A stretch of DNA of 64,000 bases from Flavobacteriales bacterium (GTDB lineage Bacteria; Bacteroidota; Bacteroidia; Flavobacteriales; UBA7312), in NCBI GenBank assembly GCA_029248105.1, contig JAQWJZ010000030.1, positions 62,001-126,000 on the forward strand. The letters are read 5' to 3'. Below the pieces are notes generated by a model. The model saw nothing but the letters and a program-made list of their open reading frames with translations. It searched no databases and was not told where the DNA came from. The position numbers were made by a program, and so were the translations under genes. This document shows, piece after piece, positions 18,525-27,071 of this stretch (position 1 is the stretch's first letter; every line of letters begins with the position of its first letter).

Positions 18525-21095
18525 ATGGATTCAAAATTTTCACCCCGATTGAATGAGGTTCTTAGTTTTAGTCGAGAAGAAGCCCTTCGACTAGGTCATA
18601 ATGCTATTGGACCAGAACATTTTTTACTTGGAATATTGAGAGAAGGTAAAGGCTCAGCAGCCCTTATTCTTAAAGCTCTTGATGTCGATTTGTCTGCCTT
18701 AAGAAAGGTCGTTGAGAGCTCAATTGTCAATAATGAAAAAAGTGAGTATTCAAATTCTAGCAATTTAGAGTTAAAAAAACAAGCTGCTAAAGCTGTTAAA
18801 CTTGCCCATTTAGAGTTAATGATATTCAATAGTGTAGAAATAAAAACCATACACCTACTTTTATCAATGCTTAAAGACGACGATAGTATCGTAACGCTGT
18901 CATTAAAACAATTTAACGTTAATTATGATACGGTGAAAAATGAATTTGCTTCTATGATTGATAGTAATGGCGATGATTCTGAAGAAGATATTTCCGATTT
19001 CTCTTCTAGTCCAAGTGCTGAATTAGGTGGTTCTGACCAAGAAGATGAAGAACTATTCTCAAATAAACCTAAACGACCAAGTGGAAATACCAAATCTTCG
19101 ACTCCTGTATTGGATAATTTTGGAAGAGATCTAACCAAAATGGCGTCAGACGACAAGTTAGATCCAATTGTTGGAAGAGAAAAAGAAATTGAACGTGTTT
19201 CTCAGATTTTAAGCCGTAGAAAAAAGAACAATCCAATTCTTATTGGTGAACCTGGTGTAGGTAAATCGGCGATTGCAGAAGGTTTAGCACTCCGAATAGT
19301 ACAGCGCAAGGTTTCACGTGTATTATTTAATAAAAGAATTATTTCTTTAGACCTAGCAGCTCTTGTAGCAGGGACAAAATACAGAGGGCAGTTTGAAGAG
19401 CGAATGAAGGCAATCCTAAACGAATTAGAAACAAATAGCGATATCATCTTATTTATTGATGAAATACACACTATTGTTGGTGCAGGTGGCGCTTCAGGAT
19501 CTCTAGATGCTTCGAATATGTTTAAACCCGCTTTAGCTAGAGGAGAACTCCAATGTATTGGTGCTACTACTTTAGACGAGTATAGACAAAATATAGAAAA
19601 AGATGGCGCACTAGAAAGGCGTTTTCAAAAAGTATTAGTAGAACCTACTTCTATTGAAGAAACTTTACAAATACTACAAAATATCAAGGAAAGGTATGAA
19701 GAACATCATAATGTATCATACACCGATGAAGCTTTAGAATCTTGTGTAGCATTAACTAATCGCTACATGAGTGATAGACACCTTCCAGATAAAGCAATTG
19801 ACGCATTGGACGAAGCTGGTTCTAGAGTACATATCAATAACATCAATGTTCCAGAAAATATTCTAAAACTTGAGAAAGAACTGGACGCTATAAAATCTCA
19901 AAAAGGTCAAGTTATAAAAAAACAACGCTTTGAAGAAGCCGCTAAGCTTAGAGATGAGGAAAGAAAGATTGAAAATAGCCTCAAACAAGCTAAGGCAGTC
20001 TGGGAAGAGGAATTAAAGAATCAAAGAGAAACTGTGACTGAAGATAACGTAGCTGAAGTAGTCGCTATGATGACCGGTGTACCCGTTCAAAGAATTGCTG
20101 AACAAGAAAGTAAAAAACTCGTTCAGATGGAAAGCGATCTTCAAAAACGTGTTATTGGACAAGATGAAGCTATCGGTAAAATTGTAAAAGCAATAAGGAG
20201 AAATAGAGTTGGCTTGAAAGATCCAGACAAACCTATTGGATCATTTATTTTCCTTGGGCCTACTGGTGTTGGTAAAACACAATTAGCTAAAGAATTGTCA
20301 AAACTGATGTTTGATACTAATGACTCACTTATTAGGATTGATATGAGTGAATACATGGAAAAATTTGCAGTTACTCGATTGGTTGGTTCACCTCCTGGCT
20401 ATGTTGGTTATGAAGAGGGCGGACAATTAACCGAAAAGGTTAGAAGAAAGCCCTACTCTATTATATTGCTAGATGAAGTTGAAAAGGCACATCCTGATGT
20501 ATTTAACTTATTATTACAAGTATTAGATGATGGCTACATGACTGATAGTCTAGGAAGAAAGATAAACTTCAAAAACACTATAATTATAATGACTTCAAAT
20601 ATTGGCTCTCGTCAGCTCAAAGATTTTGGTCAAGGTGTAGGTTTTTCAACAACAGCTAAAAAAGAGTCATATCAATCAGACGCAAAAGGTGTTATTGCTA
20701 AGGCTTTAAAGAAAGCATTTGCACCAGAATTTTTAAATCGTATTGATGATGTTGTTATGTTTAACTCTTTGAGCAGTGAGCATATTCATGAGATTATAGA
20801 TATCGAATTGAAAGCTTTATTTAACAGAATAACTCAGCTTGGATATTCTTTAAAACTTGGCAGTAAGGCCAAAGATTTTATTGCTGATAAAGGTTATGAC
20901 TCTCAATTTGGGGCAAGACCACTAAAAAGGGCTATTCAAAAATATTTAGAGGATATCATTGCTGAAGAAATTGTTAACTCAAATCTCGATGAAGGGGATA
21001 CTATTAAGATTAGTCTAGATGAAGAAAAAGCAGAACTGAAGATAAACATTAATAAGGCTAAAAAAGACAAACCCAAAAAGCCTAAAGGAGAATAA
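18525..21095 (+). CDS. clpC: ClpC-type AAA+ unfoldase of the Clp protease
   Basis: 856 residues. An N-terminal double Clp repeat (about 1-145) is followed by a variable acidic linker. AAA domain 1 carries GEPGVGKS and FIDEIHTIVGAG. A UVR-like middle segment (KQRFEEAAKLRDEERKIE) marks ClpC rather than ClpA. AAA domain 2 has GPTGVGKT and LLDEVEKAHPDVF, followed by the D2-small domain. It feeds unfolded substrates to ClpP. No ctsR, mcsA or mcsB neighbour is present, so control must differ from that in Firmicutes. Two palindromes lie upstream. A strong terminator follows. Confidence 0.95.
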   Translation: MDSKFSPRLNEVLSFSREEALRLGHNAIGPEHFLLGILREGKGSAALILKALDVDLSALRKVVESSIVNNEKSEYSNSSNLELKKQAAKAVKLAHLELMIFNSVEIKTIHLLLSMLKDDDSIVTLSLKQFNVNYDTVKNEFASMIDSNGDDSEEDISDFSSSPSAELGGSDQEDEELFSNKPKRPSGNTKSSTPVLDNFGRDLTKMASDDKLDPIVGREKEIERVSQILSRRKKNNPILIGEPGVGKSAIAEGLALRIVQRKVSRVLFNKRIISLDLAALVAGTKYRGQFEERMKAILNELETNSDIILFIDEIHTIVGAGGASGSLDASNMFKPALARGELQCIGATTLDEYRQNIEKDGALERRFQKVLVEPTSIEETLQILQNIKERYEEHHNVSYTDEALESCVALTNRYMSDRHLPDKAIDALDEAGSRVHINNINVPENILKLEKELDAIKSQKGQVIKKQRFEEAAKLRDEERKIENSLKQAKAVWEEELKNQRETVTEDNVAEVVAMMTGVPVQRIAEQESKKLVQMESDLQKRVIGQDEAIGKIVKAIRRNRVGLKDPDKPIGSFIFLGPTGVGKTQLAKELSKLMFDTNDSLIRIDMSEYMEKFAVTRLVGSPPGYVGYEEGGQLTEKVRRKPYSIILLDEVEKAHPDVFNLLLQVLDDGYMTDSLGRKINFKNTIIIMTSNIGSRQLKDFGQGVGFSTTAKKESYQSDAKGVIAKALKKAFAPEFLNRIDDVVMFNSLSSEHIHEIIDIELKALFNRITQLGYSLKLGSKAKDFIADKGYDSQFGARPLKRAIQKYLEDIIAEEIVNSNLDEGDTIKISLDEEKAELKININKAKKDKPKKPKGE

Positions 21096-21104
21096 TCCTG
21101 ATAT

Positions 21105-21133
21105 AAAAAAAGCTCCTAAATGGAGCTTTTTTT
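21105..21133. terminator. Bidirectional terminator between clpC and fabI
   Basis: Stem AAAAAAGCTCC / GGAGCTTTTTT (A-run from 21105; T-run to 21133) with loop TAAAT. A- and T-runs on both flanks let it serve both convergent genes. Confidence 0.9.
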
Positions 21134-21149
21134 GCTTAATTTTTATTGG

Positions 21150-21962
21150 TTATTTTAAAAAATTCTCTAAAACTTCTTCACTAACTCCTGTGTTAGAAAA
21201 ACCACCGTCATGGAATAGGTTTTGCATAGTAACAGATTGAGTAAAATCAGAAAATAAAGAAACGCAATACTTAGCACAATCATCAGCAGATGCATTTCCT
21301 AATGGTGATATTTGCTCAGCATATTTAAAAAATCCTTCAAAACCTTTAACTCCACTACCAGCAGTTGTGATCGTCGGTGACTGAGATATAGTATTAACCC
21401 TCACATTATTTCTTTTTCCAAAATGATAACCGAAGCTTCTTGCTATACTTTCAAGAAAAGATTTGTTATCAGCCATATCGTTATAATCAGGAAAAGTCCT
21501 TTGAGCTGCGATGTATGACAAGGCTAAGATAGAACCATAATCATTCATGGCTTCTAATTTCCAAGCCGATTGCATTACTTTATGAAACGACATTGCAGAA
21601 ACGTCTAAACCCTTTACGGTAAAGTCATAATTTTGATCTGTATAATGTCTACCTTTTCTAACATTAACAGACATACCTATAGAGTGTAAGATAAAATCGA
21701 TTTTACCTCCTAAAATTTCCATTGACTTCGTAATGAGGTTGTCAATATCTTCAACAGATGTTGCATCAGCAGGAATAATTGTAGAATTAGTTTTTTCTGC
21801 TAAATCATTGATTGTTCCCATTCGCATAGCTATTGGGGCATTAGTCAAAACAAACTCTGCGCCTTGTTCTTTGCAATGTTCTGCAACTTTCCAAGCAATT
21901 GATTTGCTATCTAAAGCACCAAAAATTATACCTCTTTTTCCTTTTAATAAATTATTTGACAT
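21150..21962 (-). CDS. fabI: Enoyl-[acyl-carrier-protein] reductase FabI
   Basis: 270 residues, SDR fold. The N-terminal nucleotide-binding region is GIIFGALDSKSIAW. The catalytic pair has the FabI spacing: Tyr160 and Lys167 in DYNDMADNK, with SYIAAQRTFPDY just before. The motif TISQSPTITTAGSGV is the substrate-loop region. It catalyses the last reduction in each cycle of type II fatty-acid synthesis, cytosolic, NADH-dependent in most relatives. The upstream -7/-33 promoter overlaps the 3' end of recN, so it has its own transcript. Confidence 0.96.
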   Translation of the reverse strand: MSNNLLKGKRGIIFGALDSKSIAWKVAEHCKEQGAEFVLTNAPIAMRMGTINDLAEKTNSTIIPADATSVEDIDNLITKSMEILGGKIDFILHSIGMSVNVRKGRHYTDQNYDFTVKGLDVSAMSFHKVMQSAWKLEAMNDYGSILALSYIAAQRTFPDYNDMADNKSFLESIARSFGYHFGKRNNVRVNTISQSPTITTAGSGVKGFEGFFKYAEQISPLGNASADDCAKYCVSLFSDFTQSVTMQNLFHDGGFSNTGVSEEVLENFLK

Positions 21963-21984
21963 TGTATAAATATTTTATGAATTG

Positions 21985-22013
21985 CAAATATAAACGATTT
22001 ATCAAGTATTCAA
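21985..22013 (-). promoter_or_regulatory. fabI promoter (TTG-N18-TATATTTG)
   Basis: On the minus strand an exact TATATTTG (plus 21985-21992) is preceded after 18 bases by TTG (plus 22011-22013). It overlaps the end of recN (stop at 22002-22004). Confidence 0.65.
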
Positions 22014-23660
22014 TAAATCTCTAGCGTTACTCAATGAAGATTCAGTAATTGATTTACCACTTAACATTTTTGCAAGTTCATCAACTCTCTCCTCTTCTTT
22101 CAATTCTTTTATAACTGTTTGAGTTCTATTTGTCGATTCTGCTTTAGACACTAAAAGGTGTACATTTCCTTTTGCAGCAACCTGTGGAAGATGAGTAATA
22201 CCAATAACCTGCATAGATTTTGACATTTGACTCATTAAACCTGCCATCTTATGAGCTATTTCACCAGAAACACCAGCATCTATTTCATCAAAAATAATAG
22301 TTGGAAGGTTTGTTTTTTGAGCCAAAACATATTTGAAACATAGCATTAAACGAGACAACTCTCCACCTGACGCTATTTTTGAAATTTCCATTGGATCAAC
22401 CCCTTTATTTGAAGAAAAACAAAAAGTGAAATCTTCATAGCCTTTTATAGTTAAGTCATCAAACGAATTAGTATTAATTTTAAGCTTTGCGCTTGGCATA
22501 CCTAAATTAGAAAGTAGTGATATCAATTCTTTTTCTAAAACAGGCAAAATAGCCAATCTGTTCTTACTTAACTTTTTGGCTGAATCTGAGGCTTTAATGA
22601 AAGTATTTTTGCAATCTTTTTTTAAAGATTCAATAGAAGAGTCAATGGTGTGAAATCTTTCTAATTCTTTAGATAAATCAGAGTGCAATTCCATTAATTG
22701 TTCAATAGTCTGAACATTATGCTTTTGAAACAATTTATTCACAAGGTTAAATCGCTCTTGAAGAAATAAAAATTGTTTTACATCAAAATCAATACTATAT
22801 GAAGATGCAATACTTTCTAATTCGGAAAGACAATCTTTAAATTCGATCCACAAACTATTTAACCTATCATTTATCGGAACTAGATTTGAGTCTTTCTCTT
22901 TAATACTGTCTATTGACATAACTATAGATGACAACAATGAACTTACTGATGACTCCTCGTTATCAGAAATGGAAATAATTTGATTTAGCTTATGCTGAAT
23001 TTCTTCAAAATTCTCAAGCTTACTAAGTTCATCTTCTATCTTACTATCTTGTTTAGTAAGTTTAGCACCTTCTAATTCGTCAAATAAAAATTGTTTGTAA
23101 TCCAGCTCTCTAGAAATTTGCTTTTCTTTTTCTAATAATTCGTCAAGCTCCGTCTGCTTAGAAAGGTAAGATTGATAGTCATTCTGAAACTGAGAGAGCT
23201 CATTCTTATGGTTACAAAAAACATCAACTATTTTAAGCTGATAATTTTGAGAATTTAACAATAATGTTTGGTGTTGGGAATGTATATCAATGAGATATGA
23301 ACCTAATTCTTTTAGTTGATTAAGGCTTACTGGAGTGTCATTTACAAAAGCTCTGCTCCTGCCACTTGGAGCAATTTCTCTGCGAATCAAAGTTGGATTT
23401 AAATAATCTAAATCATGAATTTCAAAAAATGACTGTATATCATATTTATCAATAATAATTTCACCTTCAACAACACACTTTTTGTTTGCATCAGCAATAG
23501 CCTTCAATTCTGCTCTCTCACCGAGTATAAGACCTAAAGCAGAGAGCAAAATAGATTTACCAGCTCCAGTTTCTCCAGTTATTGTGGTAAATCCTTTTTT
23601 AAAATCGATGGATAACTCATCAATAAGCGCATAGTTATTAATGGACAAACGATTAAGCAT
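22002..23660 (-). CDS. recN: DNA repair ATPase RecN
   Basis: 552 residues, SMC-like architecture. The N-terminal P-loop is GETGAGKS (about 30-37) in TITGETGAGKSILLSALGLI. Long central coiled coils follow. The C-terminal half holds the ABC signature KIASGGELSRLMLCFK and the Walker B region PTIIFDEIDAGVSGE. RecN acts in double-strand-break repair. It is the last gene of the bamD-rpoZ-coaBC-DUF4835-recN cluster, with only a few bases between genes. Confidence 0.96.
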   Translation of the reverse strand: MLNRLSINNYALIDELSIDFKKGFTTITGETGAGKSILLSALGLILGERAELKAIADANKKCVVEGEIIIDKYDIQSFFEIHDLDYLNPTLIRREIAPSGRSRAFVNDTPVSLNQLKELGSYLIDIHSQHQTLLLNSQNYQLKIVDVFCNHKNELSQFQNDYQSYLSKQTELDELLEKEKQISRELDYKQFLFDELEGAKLTKQDSKIEDELSKLENFEEIQHKLNQIISISDNEESSVSSLLSSIVMSIDSIKEKDSNLVPINDRLNSLWIEFKDCLSELESIASSYSIDFDVKQFLFLQERFNLVNKLFQKHNVQTIEQLMELHSDLSKELERFHTIDSSIESLKKDCKNTFIKASDSAKKLSKNRLAILPVLEKELISLLSNLGMPSAKLKINTNSFDDLTIKGYEDFTFCFSSNKGVDPMEISKIASGGELSRLMLCFKYVLAQKTNLPTIIFDEIDAGVSGEIAHKMAGLMSQMSKSMQVIGITHLPQVAAKGNVHLLVSKAESTNRTQTVIKELKEEERVDELAKMLSGKSITESSLSNARDLLNT

Positions 23661-23663
23661 AAA

Positions 23664-24605
23664 TTATTTTAAGTTTGGCATTCGGTCATCTGGAAAGTTG
23701 TTTGAGCTTTCCTCTTTTATCTTATTGTACTTGCTGATATTTCCTGGATCTAACTCAGAAAGCAACTTATAAATTCTATTCTTTTCATCTTGAAAGGCAT
23801 TAGAATAAATACTTGCTATTTCGTCTGCCTTAGCATTAAAGAATAATTGCAGAATAAAAGCTGTAGGGTTTAGCTGTTTTACCTTACGCATATTTTCAAT
23901 ACTTTCAGAAACATAACCTCTACCCTTTTCATTATCATCATGCATTATATCCAAACCACTTCTGTGGTAACTATATAATACGGATTGAAAAGCACTGTAC
24001 TTGGCATCTAACAATTCTTCAGCCATCCAATATCTATTTTTATTACTTTCAAAAGCTTTCCACCCATTTTCAGGTGCGGATTGGGCATTTTCAACAATTT
24101 TTTTGGCTTTTTGAAAATAAAAATTACCACCATTATTACTAAATGTAGAATAGTCTAACCCAATAATGAGATAAGTGTAAAAAGATAATATAGCTGATAG
24201 ATTAGAACTATGTGTGTTTTCGTTGTATTCAAGAGGTTGAGTTTCTATGTAGTCAAATTCAATTTCTTTATCAAGATAATTTAATATAGGTGAATAATAT
24301 GAACTGTTGAATATCGGTCTAGAAAATTGTACCTGAAGTGTTCCTTCATACCTATCTGTGGAAACTTTTTTCAAAATATTGAATGAAAGGTTAAATTCTA
24401 TACGCTCATCTTCTTTAAATACTTCGTTAGTCCATTTTCTATTATTGATAAACTCCCTAGCTGATTTTTGAAGTGTTTGTAGCTTTTGACGATCACTTAT
24501 TGGAATGTCATTTTTAGGAATTACTCTAATGTTGCACAATACTTCTTGTGCTTGTAAACTACAAGAAAAAATAAGGAGCGAAAGAGTAAGAAATAATTTA
24601 TTCAT
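23664..24605 (-). CDS. DUF4835-family (PorD-like) secreted protein
   Basis: 313 residues with a signal peptide (MNKLFLTLSLLIFSCSLQAQ). The body has the DUF4835 hallmarks: an early VLCNIRVIP strand, LQKSAREFINNRKWTNEVFKEDERIEF at about 45-70, and a repeated LSFYTYLIIGLDYSTFSNNGG block near 140. Relatives in Bacteroidota are annotated as type IX secretion/gliding accessory proteins. I place that name on the family, not on this gene by direct evidence. Its stop lies three bases before recN, and its start overlaps the coaBC stop by one base, so it belongs to this envelope-linked operon. Confidence 0.86.
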   Translation of the reverse strand: MNKLFLTLSLLIFSCSLQAQEVLCNIRVIPKNDIPISDRQKLQTLQKSAREFINNRKWTNEVFKEDERIEFNLSFNILKKVSTDRYEGTLQVQFSRPIFNSSYYSPILNYLDKEIEFDYIETQPLEYNENTHSSNLSAILSFYTYLIIGLDYSTFSNNGGNFYFQKAKKIVENAQSAPENGWKAFESNKNRYWMAEELLDAKYSAFQSVLYSYHRSGLDIMHDDNEKGRGYVSESIENMRKVKQLNPTAFILQLFFNAKADEIASIYSNAFQDEKNRIYKLLSELDPGNISKYNKIKEESSNNFPDDRMPNLK

Positions 24606-25810
24606 TAGAGTTTATCTATCAGATAGTTAATGATATCATCAGCGACATCTTGCTTTGATTTCAACTCAAATTTATGCAATTTATTGTTGTTATCAATGAT
24701 AGTTATCTTATTAGTGTCGTGTTTAAAACCTGCTCCATCATCATTCATTGAATTTAAGACAATGAAATCTAGGTTTTTGTCTTTTAATTTCTTTTTAGCA
24801 TTAACAATTTCATCATTAGTTTCTAGAGCAAAACCAATAAGTATTTGTTTATGGTTTTTAATTTGACCTAAGCTTTTGAGAATGTCTTGAGTTTGTATAA
24901 ACTCAATAGTAAGATTTTCAGTCTTTTTCTTCATTTTAGTAGCTGACACCAATTTAGGAGTATAATCAGATACAGCAGCGCTCAAAATAGCTATATCCGA
25001 TGATTTAAAAGACTTATGACATTCATCAAACATCTCTTTAGCACTAACCACATTGATAAGCTTTATGCTATTATTCTGAATTTGTTGGTGAGTTGGCCCA
25101 GCTATTAGAGTAACAATAGCACCAGCTTTAGCCGCTGACTCAGCAACAGAAAACCCCATTTTTCCTGATGAATGATTACCAATAAATCTTACTGGGTCAA
25201 TGGCTTCAAATGTTGGTCCAGCAGTTATTAGTACCTTTTTACCCTTCAATGGAAGATTATTGAATAGCTCATCTTCAATAGCTAAAATAATATCTTCAGG
25301 TTCTGCCATTCTTCCCTTTCCACTTAGTCCACTTGCTAATTCTCCATCACCCGGAGGAATATATGTGTTACCAAAAGAAATTAGTTTTTCAATATTTTCT
25401 TGAGTAGATTGGTGTTTAAACATATCTAAGTCCATAGCAGGAGCAAAAAATATTGGGCATTTAGCAGAGAGATAGGTGGTTAATAATAGGTTATCACATT
25501 CGCCATTCGCCATCTTAGATAGAGTTTTGGCAGTTGCAGGAGCAATAACAAACAAATCGGCCCAAAGACCGATATCTACATGATTATTCCAAACGCCTTT
25601 ATCCTCTTGTTTGACTAAACCTGTCAGAACAGGGTTTTTGGACAAGGTAGATAACGTTAGCGGAGTTATAAATTCTTGAGATTCTGGAGTTTGAATGACT
25701 TTAACATTGGCGCCATATTTTACAAATTCTCTTACTAATAGAGCAGATTTGTAGGCTGCAATACTTGCAGTGACACCAATAATTACATTTTTACCCCTTA
25801 AAAAAGACAT
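24605..25810 (-). CDS. coaBC: Bifunctional phosphopantothenoylcysteine decarboxylase/synthetase
   Basis: 401 residues. The N-terminal CoaC flavoprotein domain (about 1-180) starts with GKNVIIGVTASIAAYKS and has VIAPATAKTLSKMANGECDNLL and PAMDLDMF. The C-terminal CoaB domain opens with KKVLITAGPTFEAIDPVRFIGNHSSGKMG and contains VSDYTP and a late NKITIIDNNN strand. Together they convert 4'-phosphopantothenate to 4'-phosphopantetheine in CoA biosynthesis, in the cytosol. It abuts rpoZ (stop at 25810), and the next gene overlaps its end by one base. Confidence 0.96.
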   Translation of the reverse strand: MSFLRGKNVIIGVTASIAAYKSALLVREFVKYGANVKVIQTPESQEFITPLTLSTLSKNPVLTGLVKQEDKGVWNNHVDIGLWADLFVIAPATAKTLSKMANGECDNLLLTTYLSAKCPIFFAPAMDLDMFKHQSTQENIEKLISFGNTYIPPGDGELASGLSGKGRMAEPEDIILAIEDELFNNLPLKGKKVLITAGPTFEAIDPVRFIGNHSSGKMGFSVAESAAKAGAIVTLIAGPTHQQIQNNSIKLINVVSAKEMFDECHKSFKSSDIAILSAAVSDYTPKLVSATKMKKKTENLTIEFIQTQDILKSLGQIKNHKQILIGFALETNDEIVNAKKKLKDKNLDFIVLNSMNDDGAGFKHDTNKITIIDNNNKLHKFELKSKQDVADDIINYLIDKL

Positions 25811-26154
25811 TAGATATTGCCTTCTTCGCTATTATCTAACTTAGCGTTCCTGTGGTAAATGTTTTCTTCTAGAAATTCTTGTACAGCAATAAGTGTTCCT
25901 TTTGGTAGTCTTTCATAAAACTTAGAAACTTCAATCTGTTCACTGTTTTCAAAAATTTCTTCTATTGACTCACTAGGAGTAGCAAATTCTGCTAATTTAG
26001 AAAGTAATTCTTCTTTAATATCTTTATTGATTTGAACAGCACGCTTTGACATTATAGCTACAGCTTCGTACATATTTCCTGTACGCTGAGCCATTTGCTT
26101 AACATTTCTTGTTTCTGTTGTATTAGCTGCTTTTGATTTTTTAAAATCTGTCAT
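25810..26154 (-). CDS. rpoZ: RNA polymerase omega subunit (Bacteroidota type)
   Basis: 114 residues. The region RTGNMYEAVAIMSKRAVQINKDIK is the omega/RPB6 core, and the C-terminal half (EEIFENSEQIEVSKFYERLP) is the extension typical of Bacteroidota. Omega helps assemble RNA polymerase by binding the beta-prime subunit. The gene sits between bamD and coaBC. Its ATG overlaps the bamD stop by four bases, which implies translational coupling. Confidence 0.9.
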   Translation of the reverse strand: MTDFKKSKAANTTETRNVKQMAQRTGNMYEAVAIMSKRAVQINKDIKEELLSKLAEFATPSESIEEIFENSEQIEVSKFYERLPKGTLIAVQEFLEENIYHRNAKLDNSEEGNI

Positions 26155-26942
26155 TGTTGAAACTTTTCTAGTTGTTTAATTGATTTTTCATAAATGTTCT
26201 GTGCATCTTTTAACTTCTCGTCTTCAGGGAAATTTTTGGAAAAATATCGATAAGATGCTATCGTATTATTTAATCGCTCTATTTTTTTATTTGTCACACT
26301 ATTTATTGCTAATTTATAATTAGCATCTAAAATTAAAAATTGTATTTCAGATTGATTGTCAATAGTAGGATAATCAGTTATAACATTATTTAAGGCTGTA
26401 ATTGCAGCATTGTAATCTTCAATGTCATAATATAGCTTTGCAATACCGTAAACTTTTTTATGAACTTTTTCTGTCAAATCATCAATTAGGGCGTTGCATT
26501 CTGCAACTTTATCACTTTCAGGATAATTATTAATAAAAGTTTGAAGCTCTTGTATGGCTTTTATTGTATTCGTTTTGTCTAAAGAATATTTTGGAGATTC
26601 TAAATAATAGCAATAAGCTGCCATAAACGACAATTCTTCATTATGCTTACTTGATGGATAGGTTAAAGTAAATATTTTGAATTTATAACTAGCTAACATA
26701 TTGGCACCTAAACCATAATGAGTGTACGCCAGTAAATAATCTACTTCTTCTGCTTTCTTTGTTCCCTTAAACAGAGTATGTAACTCATCAAGAAGTGGTA
26801 ATGCCTTGAAGTACTCATCCTCTTCGTAGTACTTTTTGGCCATGATATACTTTAACTCAATATCATTGCTCTTAACTATTTTCTGATAGCCATTACAAGA
26901 GAATAACACTGCTAATAAAACGATATATAAGTAATTTTTCAT
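26151..26942 (-). CDS. bamD: Outer-membrane assembly lipoprotein BamD
   Basis: 263 residues. A lipoprotein signal ends at Cys16 (LLAVLFSC). TPR-like repeats follow, including MAKKYYEEDEYFKALPLLDEL, the BamD first repeat. BamD is the essential lipoprotein of the BAM complex that inserts beta-barrel proteins into the outer membrane. It heads the cluster bamD-rpoZ-coaBC-DUF4835-recN. A TATCTTTG -7 box lies 17 bases upstream. Confidence 0.93.
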   Translation of the reverse strand: MKNYLYIVLLAVLFSCNGYQKIVKSNDIELKYIMAKKYYEEDEYFKALPLLDELHTLFKGTKKAEEVDYLLAYTHYGLGANMLASYKFKIFTLTYPSSKHNEELSFMAAYCYYLESPKYSLDKTNTIKAIQELQTFINNYPESDKVAECNALIDDLTEKVHKKVYGIAKLYYDIEDYNAAITALNNVITDYPTIDNQSEIQFLILDANYKLAINSVTNKKIERLNNTIASYRYFSKNFPEDEKLKDAQNIYEKSIKQLEKFQQ

Positions 26943-26958
26943 CTAAAATAATCAGTTG

Positions 26959-26966
26959 CAAAGATA
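26959..26966 (-). promoter_or_regulatory. -7 element (TATCTTTG) for the bamD operon
   Basis: An exact TAnnTTTG match on the minus strand, 17 bases before the bamD ATG. No clear -33 TTG. Confidence 0.55.
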
Positions 26967-27071
26967 GTAATTGGAACGACTTTTAAAATATTTTATTTTA
27001 CATAGTTTAAAATGTATTTTGTAAGATAAATACTATTGATTATTTTAGCCAACTTAAACGAACAAGTTAGT

